Made by a program: the position numbers and the translations under genes. This document shows, piece after piece, positions 44,661 through 54,065 of a DNA stretch of 64,000 bases. Under the pieces are notes generated by a model. It was not told the origin of the DNA, did not search any database, and saw only the letters and a list, made by a program, of their open reading frames with translations. This DNA is from Candidatus Gastranaerophilales bacterium (lineage in GTDB: Bacteria > Cyanobacteriota > Vampirovibrionia > Gastranaerophilales > Gastranaerophilaceae), in the NCBI GenBank assembly GCA_944324175.1, contig CALUVH010000006.1:1-64000 (forward strand), in the 5' to 3' direction. Position 1 is the stretch's first letter, and the number at the start of each line of letters is the position of its first letter.

Positions 44661-45602
44661 ATGAAAGAATTTTTAAGAAATGATACTGTCACATACAATT
44701 TAATTTCCTTTACAGGATATCGGGCCTTAATTTTATTCAAGTTACTAACAGAAAGCCCCAAATCATATGAAGATATCAGATCTTATTTTGAAACAAATCC
44801 ATATATACAAGAACAATTTTCAATGGATTCTTTAAGAATGTATCTAAACACTCTTAAAGTTGCCGGATGCACTGTTGAAAAAACTGTCATAGACAAAATT
44901 CCACGATATTATGTACCCAAAAATCCATTTAACTTAAAAATAACTCCAGAACAAAAAAAATCACTAATTAAAATATACAAAACACTAACTCAAAATCTTG
45001 CAGTAGAAGAAATAGTTCAACTGGACAACTTACTTTTAAAATTAGTACAATACATTGATGACGAAAATTTTGTAAATGATTACAAAAAAGTTTCAGTTTT
45101 AAAACGAGAAAACACTGAAATAGTAACAAAATTACAAAAATGTTGCGAAACCAAAAAGCGAATTATAGTATCCTATAATTCACCTCATTCAGGCATAAAA
45201 GACATTGAAATGATTACTCAAAAACTTTTATACCATAATAATAAGTTGTACCTAAGGGCAAAAGGTCTTGAATACAAAGATGAAACTGATTTTTTAATTA
45301 GCAGAATCATAGAAATAAAGGAGATAAAGGAGGTAACAAATACCGAAGCTAATCAAATAGCTCCTAAACTTTCCGTAATATATAAACTTAAAACCAACGG
45401 TACAGTACCTGATTTAGAGTCAGGAGAAAAACTTTTAGAAATTGATCAATCTTATGCTACGATCATGATATCAGGAAGCAACAGTTTCTATATAAATCAA
45501 AGGCTACTGGAATATGGAAGTTCCTGCACCGTAATATCCCCTACAGATTATAAAGAAAATTTCTTAAAACAGCTTAAAGAAATAAGAGGTAATTATGATT
45601 AG
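44661..45602 (+). CDS. WYL-domain-like transcriptional regulator 1
   Basis: A 313-aa protein with an N-terminal helix-turn-helix-like region (ALILFKLLTESPKSYEDIRS, DSLRMYLNTLKVAGC) and a C-terminal WYL-like beta domain (KKRIIVSYNSPHSG, NKLYLRAKGLEYKD, SRIIEIKEIKEV). WYL proteins usually sense small ligands or nucleic acid and regulate stress or defence genes. The assignment is by pattern, as the W-Y-L residues themselves are not conserved. It is preceded by AGGGAG and an extended -10. Its stop overlaps the start of a same-length paralogue. Confidence 0.65.
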   Translation: MKEFLRNDTVTYNLISFTGYRALILFKLLTESPKSYEDIRSYFETNPYIQEQFSMDSLRMYLNTLKVAGCTVEKTVIDKIPRYYVPKNPFNLKITPEQKKSLIKIYKTLTQNLAVEEIVQLDNLLLKLVQYIDDENFVNDYKKVSVLKRENTEIVTKLQKCCETKKRIIVSYNSPHSGIKDIEMITQKLLYHNNKLYLRAKGLEYKDETDFLISRIIEIKEIKEVTNTEANQIAPKLSVIYKLKTNGTVPDLESGEKLLEIDQSYATIMISGSNSFYINQRLLEYGSSCTVISPTDYKENFLKQLKEIRGNYD

Positions 45603-46536
45603 AACAAAGAGAAAACTTCCGAAAAAATTCAATATCTCAGGTGTTCGAATGTTAAAGTTGCTTGGCTTGTTATATCAAGGTGATACACAAGTAAAGGATG
45701 TGATAAAACTCTTTTACGACACACCCAAACAAAGAGAGGCTAATAGTGTACACGTAAGTTTATGCAAGTATTTAAATACACTTAAAATAATTGGTATACG
45801 AGTAGAAAAACATAAAGATAAATATGAAGCATATAATTTACCTTATACTTATAGTTTCACCGCTAAAGAACTTGAAACGATTCAAAAATTCAAACAGTGT
45901 TCTGACTTAATTTTGGAGGGAAAAAGTAAAGAAAGTTTTGACAAATTCATTAAAGCACTGGAAAACAGATACGACGATAACACTCAAACCCTTGTAAATA
46001 CTATCGATAAAACAGACCTTCTGGATTTTTCATTTTACTTCAAAAGCATGAAAGAACAACTTGCTGAATGCGAAAAATATATCTCTGATAACCAAATATT
46101 AGATATCCTGTACGCATTAAAAGGAGGAGATGAAAGACGTGTATCAGGAAGACCTCTTGAAATAAATTTTGGTAAGCGAAGTGCATTTTTAAAATTATAT
46201 AATCATAAAGATTCACAAATATACGAAATTGCATTGAAGAATATTCGCTCAATAATCCAATCACCTCAAAAATCAGGGACACAAATGGCACATACAACTT
46301 CCATTGTATTTAAACTACATGGTAGACTTGCAGAAAACTATGAACTAAAAGAAAATGAAATATGCAAAGGTACTGATAACGAAGGAAGTTTGATTATCGT
46401 AAATCAAAATGAAGATATTACAATATTACTTCATAGATTATTGAGATATGGCAAAAATTGCACTGTATGTACTCCGATATCTATTAGAGAACAAATGAAA
46501 GAATTAATTGAGCAAACTATCGCAAATTATTCGTAA
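45595..46536 (+). CDS. WYL-domain-like transcriptional regulator 2
   Basis: A second 313-aa protein with the same architecture as the upstream gene. The N-terminal helix-turn-helix region has VRMLKLLGLLYQGDTQVKDV and HVSLCKYLNTLKIIGIRVEK, the latter closely matching the equivalent segment of its neighbour. The C-terminal beta domain contains GRPLEINFGKRSAFLKLYNH and ends LHRLLRYGKNCTVCTP, paralleling the neighbour's QRLLEYGSSCTVISP. Equal length and shared motifs indicate tandem duplication. The 8-bp overlap suggests equimolar expression and perhaps a heterodimer. Confidence 0.65.
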   Translation: MIRTKRKLPKKFNISGVRMLKLLGLLYQGDTQVKDVIKLFYDTPKQREANSVHVSLCKYLNTLKIIGIRVEKHKDKYEAYNLPYTYSFTAKELETIQKFKQCSDLILEGKSKESFDKFIKALENRYDDNTQTLVNTIDKTDLLDFSFYFKSMKEQLAECEKYISDNQILDILYALKGGDERRVSGRPLEINFGKRSAFLKLYNHKDSQIYEIALKNIRSIIQSPQKSGTQMAHTTSIVFKLHGRLAENYELKENEICKGTDNEGSLIIVNQNEDITILLHRLLRYGKNCTVCTPISIREQMKELIEQTIANYS

Positions 46537-46563
46537 TATTATGTTTAAATTTTAAAATCTATG

Positions 46564-46578
46564 TGATACCATTTTTAT
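46564..46578 (+). promoter_or_regulatory. Promoter of dnaE, leaderless type
   Basis: TGATACCAT (46564-46572) is an extended -10. TTTTAT follows and then the dnaE ATG at 46579, a 6-nt gap. TTTAAA at 46544-46549 is a weak -35 at 17 nt. No Shine-Dalgarno sequence is present. Confidence 0.6.
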
Positions 46579-49500
46579 ATGGATAAGAATACTCAATACG
46601 TACCATTACATTTACACAGTGAATATTCCTTACTTGACGGCGCAATAAAAGTAAAGGCATTGTGTGAATTTGCAAAAGAAAACAACATGCCAGCAGTTGC
46701 GATTACAGACCATGGCGTTATGTATTCTGCTATCGAGTTTTACAGAACAGCAAAGGAAACAGGAATAAAAGCCATAATCGGATGTGAATTTTACGTACAT
46801 GATGGAGATATTCACATAAGAGATTCAGCACACAATCCGCTTTACCACCTTGTATTACTTGCTAAAGACAAAACCGGATATATGAACCTAGTAAAACTTG
46901 TATCTATTGCTCAATGTGAAGGGATGTATTACAAACCAAGAGTTAATTTTGAATTAATACAAAAATACTCGGAAGGACTAATCTGCTCATCAGCCTGTCT
47001 TGGAGGTGAAGTCTTACAAAATCTGCTTAAAAATGATTATGAAGCAGCAAAAGCAACAGCAAAAAAATATCAGGATCTATTTGGAGAAGATTACTATATT
47101 GAATTACAAGATCATGGACTTGATGAACAAAAAAGAACTAATCCTGACTTAATAAAAATTGCACAAGAATTGGGAATAAAAATGATTATCACAAATGATT
47201 CCCATTATCTTAAAAAAGAAGATGCTGACTGGCATGATACACTTTTATGTCTACAGACAAACGCGCTGAAAAATGAACCAAACAGATTTCATTTTCCAAA
47301 CAATGAATTTTATGTAAAAACTCCTGAAGAATTACGTGATAGTTTCAAATGGATGGATAGTAATCTTTTTGACGAGTGTATAAAAAACACTGTAGATATT
47401 GCAGACAAATGTCACTTAATACTTGAGATGGGTAAAAGTCCTCTTCCTCATTACGAAGTACCACCGGGACATACAGTTGAAAGCTATCTTGATTTAAAAG
47501 TACATGAAGGACTTAAAAAACGCTATGGGGAAATTCCACCGGAAATAGAGGAACGTGTAAAATATGAGCTTGGTATTATTGAGCAAATGGGCTTCTCAGC
47601 ATACTTTTTAATAACATGGGACTTTGTACATTTTGCCAAAACGCATGACATACCTGTTGGACCGGGACGTGGTTCTGCTGCTGGCTCGGTTGTAGCTTAT
47701 GCACTTGAAATTACAGACCTTGACCCTATTCGACATCACTTATTGTTTGAAAGATTTCTAAACCCAGAACGATATAGTATGCCCGACGTCGATATTGATT
47801 TTTGCATCGAAAGACGTGGAGAAGTAATAGACTACGTATCAAAAAAATATGGAGAAGACAAAGTATGCCAAATTATAACATTTGGTACCTATGCTGCAAA
47901 AGCCGCAATGAAAGGAGTTGCAAGAGTATTTGATATACCATTTGCAAGAAGTAATCAACTTTCTTCCTTAATTCCAAACGAGCCAAAAGCACATATTGAT
48001 GATGCAATGCTTGATGGAATGGAATTAAAAAAACTATATGATGAAGATCCTGAAGTTAAACGTCTTGTCGACATGTCAAGATGCATAGAGGGAATAAAAA
48101 ACAACACAGGAACCCATGCTGCAGGTGTCATTATTGCGCATAAACCGCTAAACGAAATTGTACCGGTACAGCCTTCAAAAGACGGTATCATTGTAACTGA
48201 ATACCCAATGGCAGACCTTGAAAAATTAGGTCTTTTGAAAATGGACTTTCTTGGACTTAGAACACTTACAATGATTCACAAAACAATGAAGCTGTTAAAA
48301 CGTACTAAAGGTATTGAATTTGATATAAACAGAATTCCACTTGATGATAAACCTACTTATGACATGCTTATTGCCGGAGAGACCGATGGAGTATTCCAAC
48401 TTGAATCTTCAGGTATGAAAAAGCTTGTAAAAGATCTGCGTCCCGACGTTTTTGAAGACCTAGGAGCTTTGGTTGCACTATTCAGACCCGGACCTTTGGA
48501 ATCAGGAATGGTACAGGATTTCGTTGAGAGAAAACACGGACGTCAAGAAATTAAATATGCCCATCCACTACTTGAACCTGTGTTAAAAGACACCTACGGA
48601 ACGATTGTATATCAGGAGCAGATTATGCAAGTATTCCAAGTGTTGGCTGATTACACACTGGGACAAGCTGACATGGTTCGCCGTATGATGGGTAAAAAAA
48701 AGCTTGATGAGATGGCACAACAAAAGGGTAAATTTATCGAAGGCTCAGCAAGGCACGGAATGGATGCAAAAGATGCTGCCGCACTATTTGAACAAATAGA
48801 AAAATTTGCTTCCTACTGTTTTAACAGGTCACACTCAGCAGCCTATGCGTTCGTAGCCTATCAAACAGCATATCTTAAATGTCACTACCCTCAAGAATAT
48901 CTTGCTTCACTTTTATCAAGTGTATCCGGAGATCAGGAAAAAACCCAATTATACATTGAGGAAGCACTTAAACATGGGATTCAGGTAATGCCTCCTGATA
49001 TTAACAAGTCTTTTGCTGAATTTACACCGGACGGAAACAATATACGTTTTGGACTTGCCTCAATAAAACAAGTTGGTGAAGCTGTTGTTGAATCAATTTT
49101 AAATGAACGAGAAGCAAATGGTGAATTTAAGTCAGTATATGACTTTTGTAAACGTGTTGATTCTAAATGCAGTAACAAAAGAGTAATGGAAGGACTTATT
49201 AAGGCTGGCGCTTTCGGTACTATCGAAAAAAGTCGTAAACAATTACTGGAAAATCTCGAATACATAGTAGCCACTGCCAACCGCGAAAACCAAGCTAAAG
49301 CTTTGGGACAAGTAAGTCTTTTTGCGGGCTTAAGTGAAGACAATGATATCGGATACAGTGAATTTCAGCTATCAGGAAGTGATGAAGAGTTTGATGCAAG
49401 ACAATTACAAATTTTCGAAAAAGAATTTTTGGGATTTTACGTCTCAAGTCATCCGCTTTCTACGATAAGAGATAAGCTCCCATTTTTAATGACCCACAAG

Positions 49501-50040
49501 ATATCAGAACTTTCAGAGCTACCAAATGATAAAGTTGTCACAATTTGTGGACTTGTAACTGCAAGTAAACAAATTCCAACAAAAAAAGATCCTACAAAAT
49601 TTATAAGATTTTGCACCATAGAAGACTTGACAGGAAAAACTGAAACTATCGCTTTTAACTCTAAAATTGCTGAGTATGGTAACTTTTTACAAAATGAGCA
49701 AAGAGTAATAGTGTCCGGTAAAATAAGTAGGCGGAGTGAAGAAGAACCTCCTGTAATTCTTATTGACTCTGTTAAAACCGTTGATAACTCAAATATATTC
49801 ACCATCAAATTACTTGATGAAATAAAATTTGAAGAATTGGTATTACTAAAAAATACACTTTGCAAATATGCAGGCTCTGATCCTGTGACATTCAAAGTCA
49901 AAGATGACAACGGAGAACATAAGATTTTAACAGCCTCTATGTTCTGGGTAAATTCTTCAAACGATTTAGTTAATACACTAAAAAATGAATTTCAAAATAG
50001 AATAGATATAGATATCCGTTCCCTTGACGAAAAAAATTAA
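46579..50040 (+). CDS. dnaE: DNA polymerase III alpha subunit
   Basis: The replicative polymerase of 1153 aa, DnaE1-like. The N-terminal PHP domain starts VPLHLHSEYSLLDGAIKVKA. The catalytic core has GPGRGSAAGSVVAYALEITD and PDVDIDFCIERRGEVIDYV with the catalytic Asp pair, and the FQLESSGMKKLVKDLRPD region. The helix-hairpin-helix and OB-fold regions follow (KVVTICGLVTASKQI near 960-1030). There is no 3'-5' exonuclease insertion, so it is not PolC. It follows the WYL pair but has its own apparent leaderless start and a strong terminator. Confidence 0.97.
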   Translation: MDKNTQYVPLHLHSEYSLLDGAIKVKALCEFAKENNMPAVAITDHGVMYSAIEFYRTAKETGIKAIIGCEFYVHDGDIHIRDSAHNPLYHLVLLAKDKTGYMNLVKLVSIAQCEGMYYKPRVNFELIQKYSEGLICSSACLGGEVLQNLLKNDYEAAKATAKKYQDLFGEDYYIELQDHGLDEQKRTNPDLIKIAQELGIKMIITNDSHYLKKEDADWHDTLLCLQTNALKNEPNRFHFPNNEFYVKTPEELRDSFKWMDSNLFDECIKNTVDIADKCHLILEMGKSPLPHYEVPPGHTVESYLDLKVHEGLKKRYGEIPPEIEERVKYELGIIEQMGFSAYFLITWDFVHFAKTHDIPVGPGRGSAAGSVVAYALEITDLDPIRHHLLFERFLNPERYSMPDVDIDFCIERRGEVIDYVSKKYGEDKVCQIITFGTYAAKAAMKGVARVFDIPFARSNQLSSLIPNEPKAHIDDAMLDGMELKKLYDEDPEVKRLVDMSRCIEGIKNNTGTHAAGVIIAHKPLNEIVPVQPSKDGIIVTEYPMADLEKLGLLKMDFLGLRTLTMIHKTMKLLKRTKGIEFDINRIPLDDKPTYDMLIAGETDGVFQLESSGMKKLVKDLRPDVFEDLGALVALFRPGPLESGMVQDFVERKHGRQEIKYAHPLLEPVLKDTYGTIVYQEQIMQVFQVLADYTLGQADMVRRMMGKKKLDEMAQQKGKFIEGSARHGMDAKDAAALFEQIEKFASYCFNRSHSAAYAFVAYQTAYLKCHYPQEYLASLLSSVSGDQEKTQLYIEEALKHGIQVMPPDINKSFAEFTPDGNNIRFGLASIKQVGEAVVESILNEREANGEFKSVYDFCKRVDSKCSNKRVMEGLIKAGAFGTIEKSRKQLLENLEYIVATANRENQAKALGQVSLFAGLSEDNDIGYSEFQLSGSDEEFDARQLQIFEKEFLGFYVSSHPLSTIRDKLPFLMTHKISELSELPNDKVVTICGLVTASKQIPTKKDPTKFIRFCTIEDLTGKTETIAFNSKIAEYGNFLQNEQRVIVSGKISRRSEEEPPVILIDSVKTVDNSNIFTIKLLDEIKFEELVLLKNTLCKYAGSDPVTFKVKDDNGEHKILTASMFWVNSSNDLVNTLKNEFQNRIDIDIRSLDEKN

Positions 50041-50057
50041 CTTTTTATAAACATAAC

Positions 50058-50092
50058 AAAAAATGTGAGAAAGCTCCTCACATTTTTATTTG
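50058..50092. terminator. Bidirectional terminator between dnaE and hydG
   Basis: AAATGTGAG (50061-50069) pairs with CTCACATTT (50077-50085) over a 7-nt loop, flanked by A's on the left and T's on the right. It suits both the dnaE transcript and the convergent hydG transcript. Confidence 0.9.
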
Positions 50093-50120
50093 TCTATTCA
50101 TTAAAATCTATTTATCAAAA

Positions 50121-51539
50121 CTAGAACTTGTAATCTCTACCACCTTGTTCAATTTTTTTAAGATTGTCTATTACAATACTTTTAACTTTTTCATCCTCTA
50201 GAGTTGAAATTTCTTTTTCGATTAGCTTATCACCAATAGTCTTAGTCTCTGGAGATGCGTAATCTTCAAGATATTCTTTCAACGTCATAATTGCATTAGG
50301 GTGACAGAAATTATGGATTTGTTGAGATTTACAGACTTCCATAAAACGATCACCGGTTCTACCGCTTCGATAGCAAGCTGTACAAAAACTAGGCAAGTAT
50401 CCTAATTGCATCAACCATTTAATAACTTCATCTAATGGTCTTCGATCCGAAATATCAAACTGAGCAGAATCTTCATCTTCAGGCATTGGGTTAAAATAAC
50501 CGCCAACACTGGTTTTAGATCCGCCACTTATCTGAGAAACACCCAAATGAAGCAAACGTTTACGGCATTCTTCACTTTCTCTAGTTGAGATAATCATGCC
50601 GGTATAAGGGATTGCGATCCTAATACAAGCAACAATTTTGGCAAAAGTATCATCATCAATACCATTATCAAAAGCACTAGGATCAATATCATCAGCTTTT
50701 CGAATGCGAGGAACGCTAACAGCATGAGGTCCAACACCATAAGTAGCCTCGAGATGTTCCGCATGCATCAGAAGCGCAGAGAACTCATACCTGTATAATT
50801 CCAAGCCAAACAATACACCAATACTTACATCATCAATTCCGGCCTGCATTGCTCTATCCATTGCTTCTGTATGATATTTGTAATTATGCTTAGGACCTGT
50901 TGGGTGAAGCCTTTCATATGTTTCTTTATTATAAGTTTCCTGAAACAATATATATGTACCAATACCAATATCGTGAAGTTTTTTATAATTTTCAACAGTA
51001 GTCGCGGCAATATTTACATTTACACGACGTATAGAACCGTTTTTATGCTTAACGCTATAAATAGTTTTAATGGACTCCAGAATATATTCAATCGGATTAT
51101 TTACGGGATCCTCGCCTGCTTCAATGGCAAGTCTTTTATGTCCCATATCTTGAAGTGCTTCCACTTCTTTTCTTATTTCATCCTGAGTCAGTTTACGTCT
51201 TGGAATATGTTTATTTTTAGCATGATATGGGCAATAGACACAACCATTCACACAATAATTAGAAAGATATAACGGAGCAAACAATACTATTCTGTTGCCG
51301 TAATAATCTTTTTTAATTTTTTCAGCTAACTCAAAAATTTCTTTATTTTTTTCTTCAATATCGCAATCAAGCAAAACTGCCGCTTCTCTATGTGTAAGTC
51401 CGTTCCCTAATTTTGCCTTGTTTAAAATCTCATCAATTAATTTAACATTATTTTTATTTTCTTCAGCATACTTTAATGAAGCCAGTACTTCTTCATGATT
51501 AATAAATTCTTCGGCTTCTTTTGATTTTGGATTATACAT
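50121..51539 (-). CDS. hydG: [FeFe]-hydrogenase H-cluster maturase HydG
   Basis: A radical SAM tyrosine lyase of 472 aa that makes the CO and CN ligands of the [FeFe]-hydrogenase active site. The SAM-cluster motif is CVNGCVYCPYH (Cx3Cx2C). A C-terminal second cluster site is FCTACYRSGRTGDRFMEVC with a further cysteine in NFCHPNA. HPTGPKHNYKYHTEAMDRA and SQISGGSKTSVGGY are also typical of HydG. ThiH is related, but the C-terminal Cys motif favours HydG. HydE, HydF and the hydrogenase are not in the window. A strong GGAGGAG precedes the ATG. Confidence 0.9.
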   Translation of the reverse strand: MYNPKSKEAEEFINHEEVLASLKYAEENKNNVKLIDEILNKAKLGNGLTHREAAVLLDCDIEEKNKEIFELAEKIKKDYYGNRIVLFAPLYLSNYCVNGCVYCPYHAKNKHIPRRKLTQDEIRKEVEALQDMGHKRLAIEAGEDPVNNPIEYILESIKTIYSVKHKNGSIRRVNVNIAATTVENYKKLHDIGIGTYILFQETYNKETYERLHPTGPKHNYKYHTEAMDRAMQAGIDDVSIGVLFGLELYRYEFSALLMHAEHLEATYGVGPHAVSVPRIRKADDIDPSAFDNGIDDDTFAKIVACIRIAIPYTGMIISTRESEECRKRLLHLGVSQISGGSKTSVGGYFNPMPEDEDSAQFDISDRRPLDEVIKWLMQLGYLPSFCTACYRSGRTGDRFMEVCKSQQIHNFCHPNAIMTLKEYLEDYASPETKTIGDKLIEKEISTLEDEKVKSIVIDNLKKIEQGGRDYKF

Positions 51540-51590
51540 AATTTTCCTCTCCTCCAGTACATGATAATCCCATAAAAAATAAAAGTAAAG

Positions 51591-52643
51591 CTATCTACAA
51601 ATCCAACCGCCGCCAATCAGGTGCAAATCAACCATATCATAAATAACGCACGCCTGACCTTGGGTAATTGAATTTACAGGCTCATAGAACTGAACATCTG
51701 CACAATCCCCGCAAATACATATGCGCGCTTTTTTATGTTGCATATTATAACGGATTTTCACAAACGCATCAAACTCTTTTTTAGCAGGGGGGTAGACAAA
51801 ATTCAAATCAGATATTTTTAAGTTGCTTTTATAATTATCCTGCTCTCGTCCTAAATAGACAATATTTTTATTGGCATCAATGTCAATAACATAAAGCGGA
51901 TATGGAGCAGCAATACCAATTCCCTTTCTTTGTCCAATTGTGTATTGATAGCAACCTGAATGCTCACCCCATTTTTTGCCTGTCAAAATATCTACAAAAT
52001 CACCTTTTTTCTCGCCTAATTTATCAATCAAATATTTTTTAGTTGTAAGGGGTCTATGAATAAAACAAATATCCTGACTTTCTTTTGAAGACTTTGGAGG
52101 CAAATCATAATCATAAGCAAGCTGTCTTACTTCATCTTTCTTAAACTCAGAAAGAGGGAAAACTGTCTTAGCTAGATGATGCTGTTTCAATCTATATAGA
52201 AAATATAATTGATCTTTATGCTCATCATTTGCAGGATACAACTTATAAATACCATTATCAAATTTTATCTTTGCATAATGTCCTGTAGCATATACATCCG
52301 CTTTTAAAATATTTACTGCATAATCAAAAATATCACCCCATTTAATAAATTGATTACACTTTATACACGGATTGGGAGTTTTTCCTTCTTGATATGATTT
52401 TTTAAAATAATCCACAACCTCTGAACGAAATTTTTGTGTCAAATCCAAAACGACGTGCTTAATTCCAAGCTTATCAGCAACAAGTCTAGCATTTTCACAA
52501 ATAAGCTGTGCATGCTCAGTATTAACCATCTTGCCTGTAACCCCGATGACCTCATATCCTTGTTGTTGTAAAAGCAAGGCTGACACAGAACTATCTACAC
52601 CGCCACTTAAAGCGACCACCGCTATTTTTTTTCTATCTTCCAT
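51591..52643 (-). CDS. mnmA: tRNA-specific 2-thiouridylase MnmA
   Basis: MnmA installs sulfur at U34 of Glu, Gln and Lys tRNAs. The 350-aa protein has the PP-loop VVALSGGVDSSVSALLL, GKTPNPCIKCNQFIKWG with the first catalytic Cys, KSSKESQDICFI with the second, and GQRKGIGIAAPYPLYV. The first bases follow an extended -10 by 6 nt, predicting a leaderless message. It is divergent from glmU. Confidence 0.95.
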   Translation of the reverse strand: MEDRKKIAVVALSGGVDSSVSALLLQQQGYEVIGVTGKMVNTEHAQLICENARLVADKLGIKHVVLDLTQKFRSEVVDYFKKSYQEGKTPNPCIKCNQFIKWGDIFDYAVNILKADVYATGHYAKIKFDNGIYKLYPANDEHKDQLYFLYRLKQHHLAKTVFPLSEFKKDEVRQLAYDYDLPPKSSKESQDICFIHRPLTTKKYLIDKLGEKKGDFVDILTGKKWGEHSGCYQYTIGQRKGIGIAAPYPLYVIDIDANKNIVYLGREQDNYKSNLKISDLNFVYPPAKKEFDAFVKIRYNMQHKKARICICGDCADVQFYEPVNSITQGQACVIYDMVDLHLIGGGWICR

Positions 52644-52658
52644 ATTAAGATTCTAACA
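52644..52658 (-). promoter_or_regulatory. Promoter of mnmA, leaderless type
   Basis: The minus strand reads TGTTAGAAT (52658-52650), then CTTAAT, then ATG at 52643. The extended -10 and the 6-nt gap match the other leaderless starts. No ribosome binding site is visible. Confidence 0.65.
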
Positions 52659-52689
52659 CAAATACTCTTCTGAGGAAAGTAAATATTAT

Positions 52690-52718
52690 TTGACAGCAGC
52701 ACTTGCAAATAGTAAAAT
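52690..52718 (+). promoter_or_regulatory. Promoter of glmU
   Basis: TTGACA (52690-52695), 17 nt, TAAAAT (52713-52718). A leader with GGAGAG then leads to the ATG at 52742. This is a perfect -35 with a good -10 and serves as a leadered comparison to the leaderless promoters. Confidence 0.85.
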
Positions 52719-52741
52719 TAACGCAAAAAAGGAGAGTAGAC

Positions 52742-54016
52742 ATGGAAATTAAATCGGTTATCTTAGCGGCAGGAAAAGGTACCAGAATGAAATCCAACAC
52801 ACCAAAAGTGCTTCATAAAATTATGGGCAAGACTTTACTTGGATACGTTTTGGACAATGTAAAAAATATATCAGAAGAATCGTTTGTAATAGTGGGGCAT
52901 CACGCAGAAGATGTCAGTAAATTTGTAAAAAACAACTATGTTAATGCCAAAACAGTTCTTCAAACTCCACAACTAGGTACAGGTCATGCGGTATCTATGG
53001 TCTGTCCTTATTTAAGTGATTTTGACGGACTAGTGCTAATTTTATGCGGAGACACACCGCTAATAACAGAAGAAACACTCAAAAAATTTGTTGAATACCA
53101 CATTTCTTGTGGATCAGATCTAACAGTGATGAGTACGATATTTGAAGACCCGACAAATTATGGGAGAATTGTAAGGGAAAAAGACAATACCCTTAAGTGT
53201 ATTGTAGAAGAAAAAGACGCCACAGCAGAAGAAAAGTTGATAACAGAAGTAAATGCAGGCATATATTGTCTTAACTGGAAAAAGATAAGTGCTGCATTCT
53301 CTCAACTGACAAGTAATAATGCTCAAGGTGAATACTACCTGACCGACATAATTGCTTGGGGTAAATCTCAAAATCTTTGCGTAAACGCCTTCATTCTTGA
53401 AAACAACGAAGAAATATATGGTATAAACTCTCGACAAAACCTTGCAACGGCAACTAAAATAATGAATGAACGAAAATTAAATTCGCTCATGGACAACGGG
53501 GTAACAATTGTAGACCCATCAAGTACTTGGATTTCTGAAGACAGTGAAATCGGTGCAGATACAATTATATATCCATCAACTTATATTGAAGGGAAAAACA
53601 AAATCGGTTCTAACTGTCAAATAGGACCTTGCGCGCATCTTCGCGGTGACGTTGAAATCGCTGATAACTGTAAAATTGGTAACTTTGTTGAGGTAAAAAA
53701 ATCTAAAATTTCAAATAATACAAACGCCGGACACTTAAGCTACATAGGAGACAGCGAAGTCGGTTCACACGTGAACATCGGAGCAGGTACAATTACAGCC
53801 AATTACAACCCTTTGAACAAAATTAAAAGTAAAACCGTACTTGGCGATAATGTAAAAATAGGCTCAAACACTGTACTTGTAGCACCTGTCCAAGTAGAAG
53901 AAGGTGCAAATGTCGGAGCTGGCAGTGTCATAACCAAAAATATTCCAAAGTGGGCGCTTGCAATTACACGAGCACCCCTTCGTACTATTGAAGATTGGGT
54001 AAAAAAATATATATAA
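52742..54016 (+). CDS. glmU: Bifunctional UDP-GlcNAc pyrophosphorylase/acetyltransferase
   Basis: GlmU acetylates glucosamine-1-phosphate and couples it to UTP, giving UDP-GlcNAc for murein and LPS. The pyrophosphorylase half has ILAAGKGTRMKSNTPKVLH, PQLGTGHAV and LCGDTPLIT. The left-handed beta-helix half has CQIGPCAHLRG, NAGHLSYIGDSEVG and GAGTITANYNPLNK. At 424 aa it is a little shorter than the usual 450, with a short C-terminal tail. The ATG at 52742 follows GGAGAG. Confidence 0.94.
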   Translation: MEIKSVILAAGKGTRMKSNTPKVLHKIMGKTLLGYVLDNVKNISEESFVIVGHHAEDVSKFVKNNYVNAKTVLQTPQLGTGHAVSMVCPYLSDFDGLVLILCGDTPLITEETLKKFVEYHISCGSDLTVMSTIFEDPTNYGRIVREKDNTLKCIVEEKDATAEEKLITEVNAGIYCLNWKKISAAFSQLTSNNAQGEYYLTDIIAWGKSQNLCVNAFILENNEEIYGINSRQNLATATKIMNERKLNSLMDNGVTIVDPSSTWISEDSEIGADTIIYPSTYIEGKNKIGSNCQIGPCAHLRGDVEIADNCKIGNFVEVKKSKISNNTNAGHLSYIGDSEVGSHVNIGAGTITANYNPLNKIKSKTVLGDNVKIGSNTVLVAPVQVEEGANVGAGSVITKNIPKWALAITRAPLRTIEDWVKKYI

Positions 54017-54035
54017 CTTCTAAAGTATTAATTTT

Positions 54036-54064
54036 AAAGCTCCCTTACCGCGGGAGCTTTTTAA
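54036..54064. terminator. Terminator between glmU and the second prepilin
   Basis: AAAGCTCCC (54036-54044) pairs with GGGAGCTTT (54052-54060) across a 7-nt loop, with T's on the right and A/T on the left. It can act on both convergent transcripts. Confidence 0.88.
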
Positions 54065-54065
54065 A

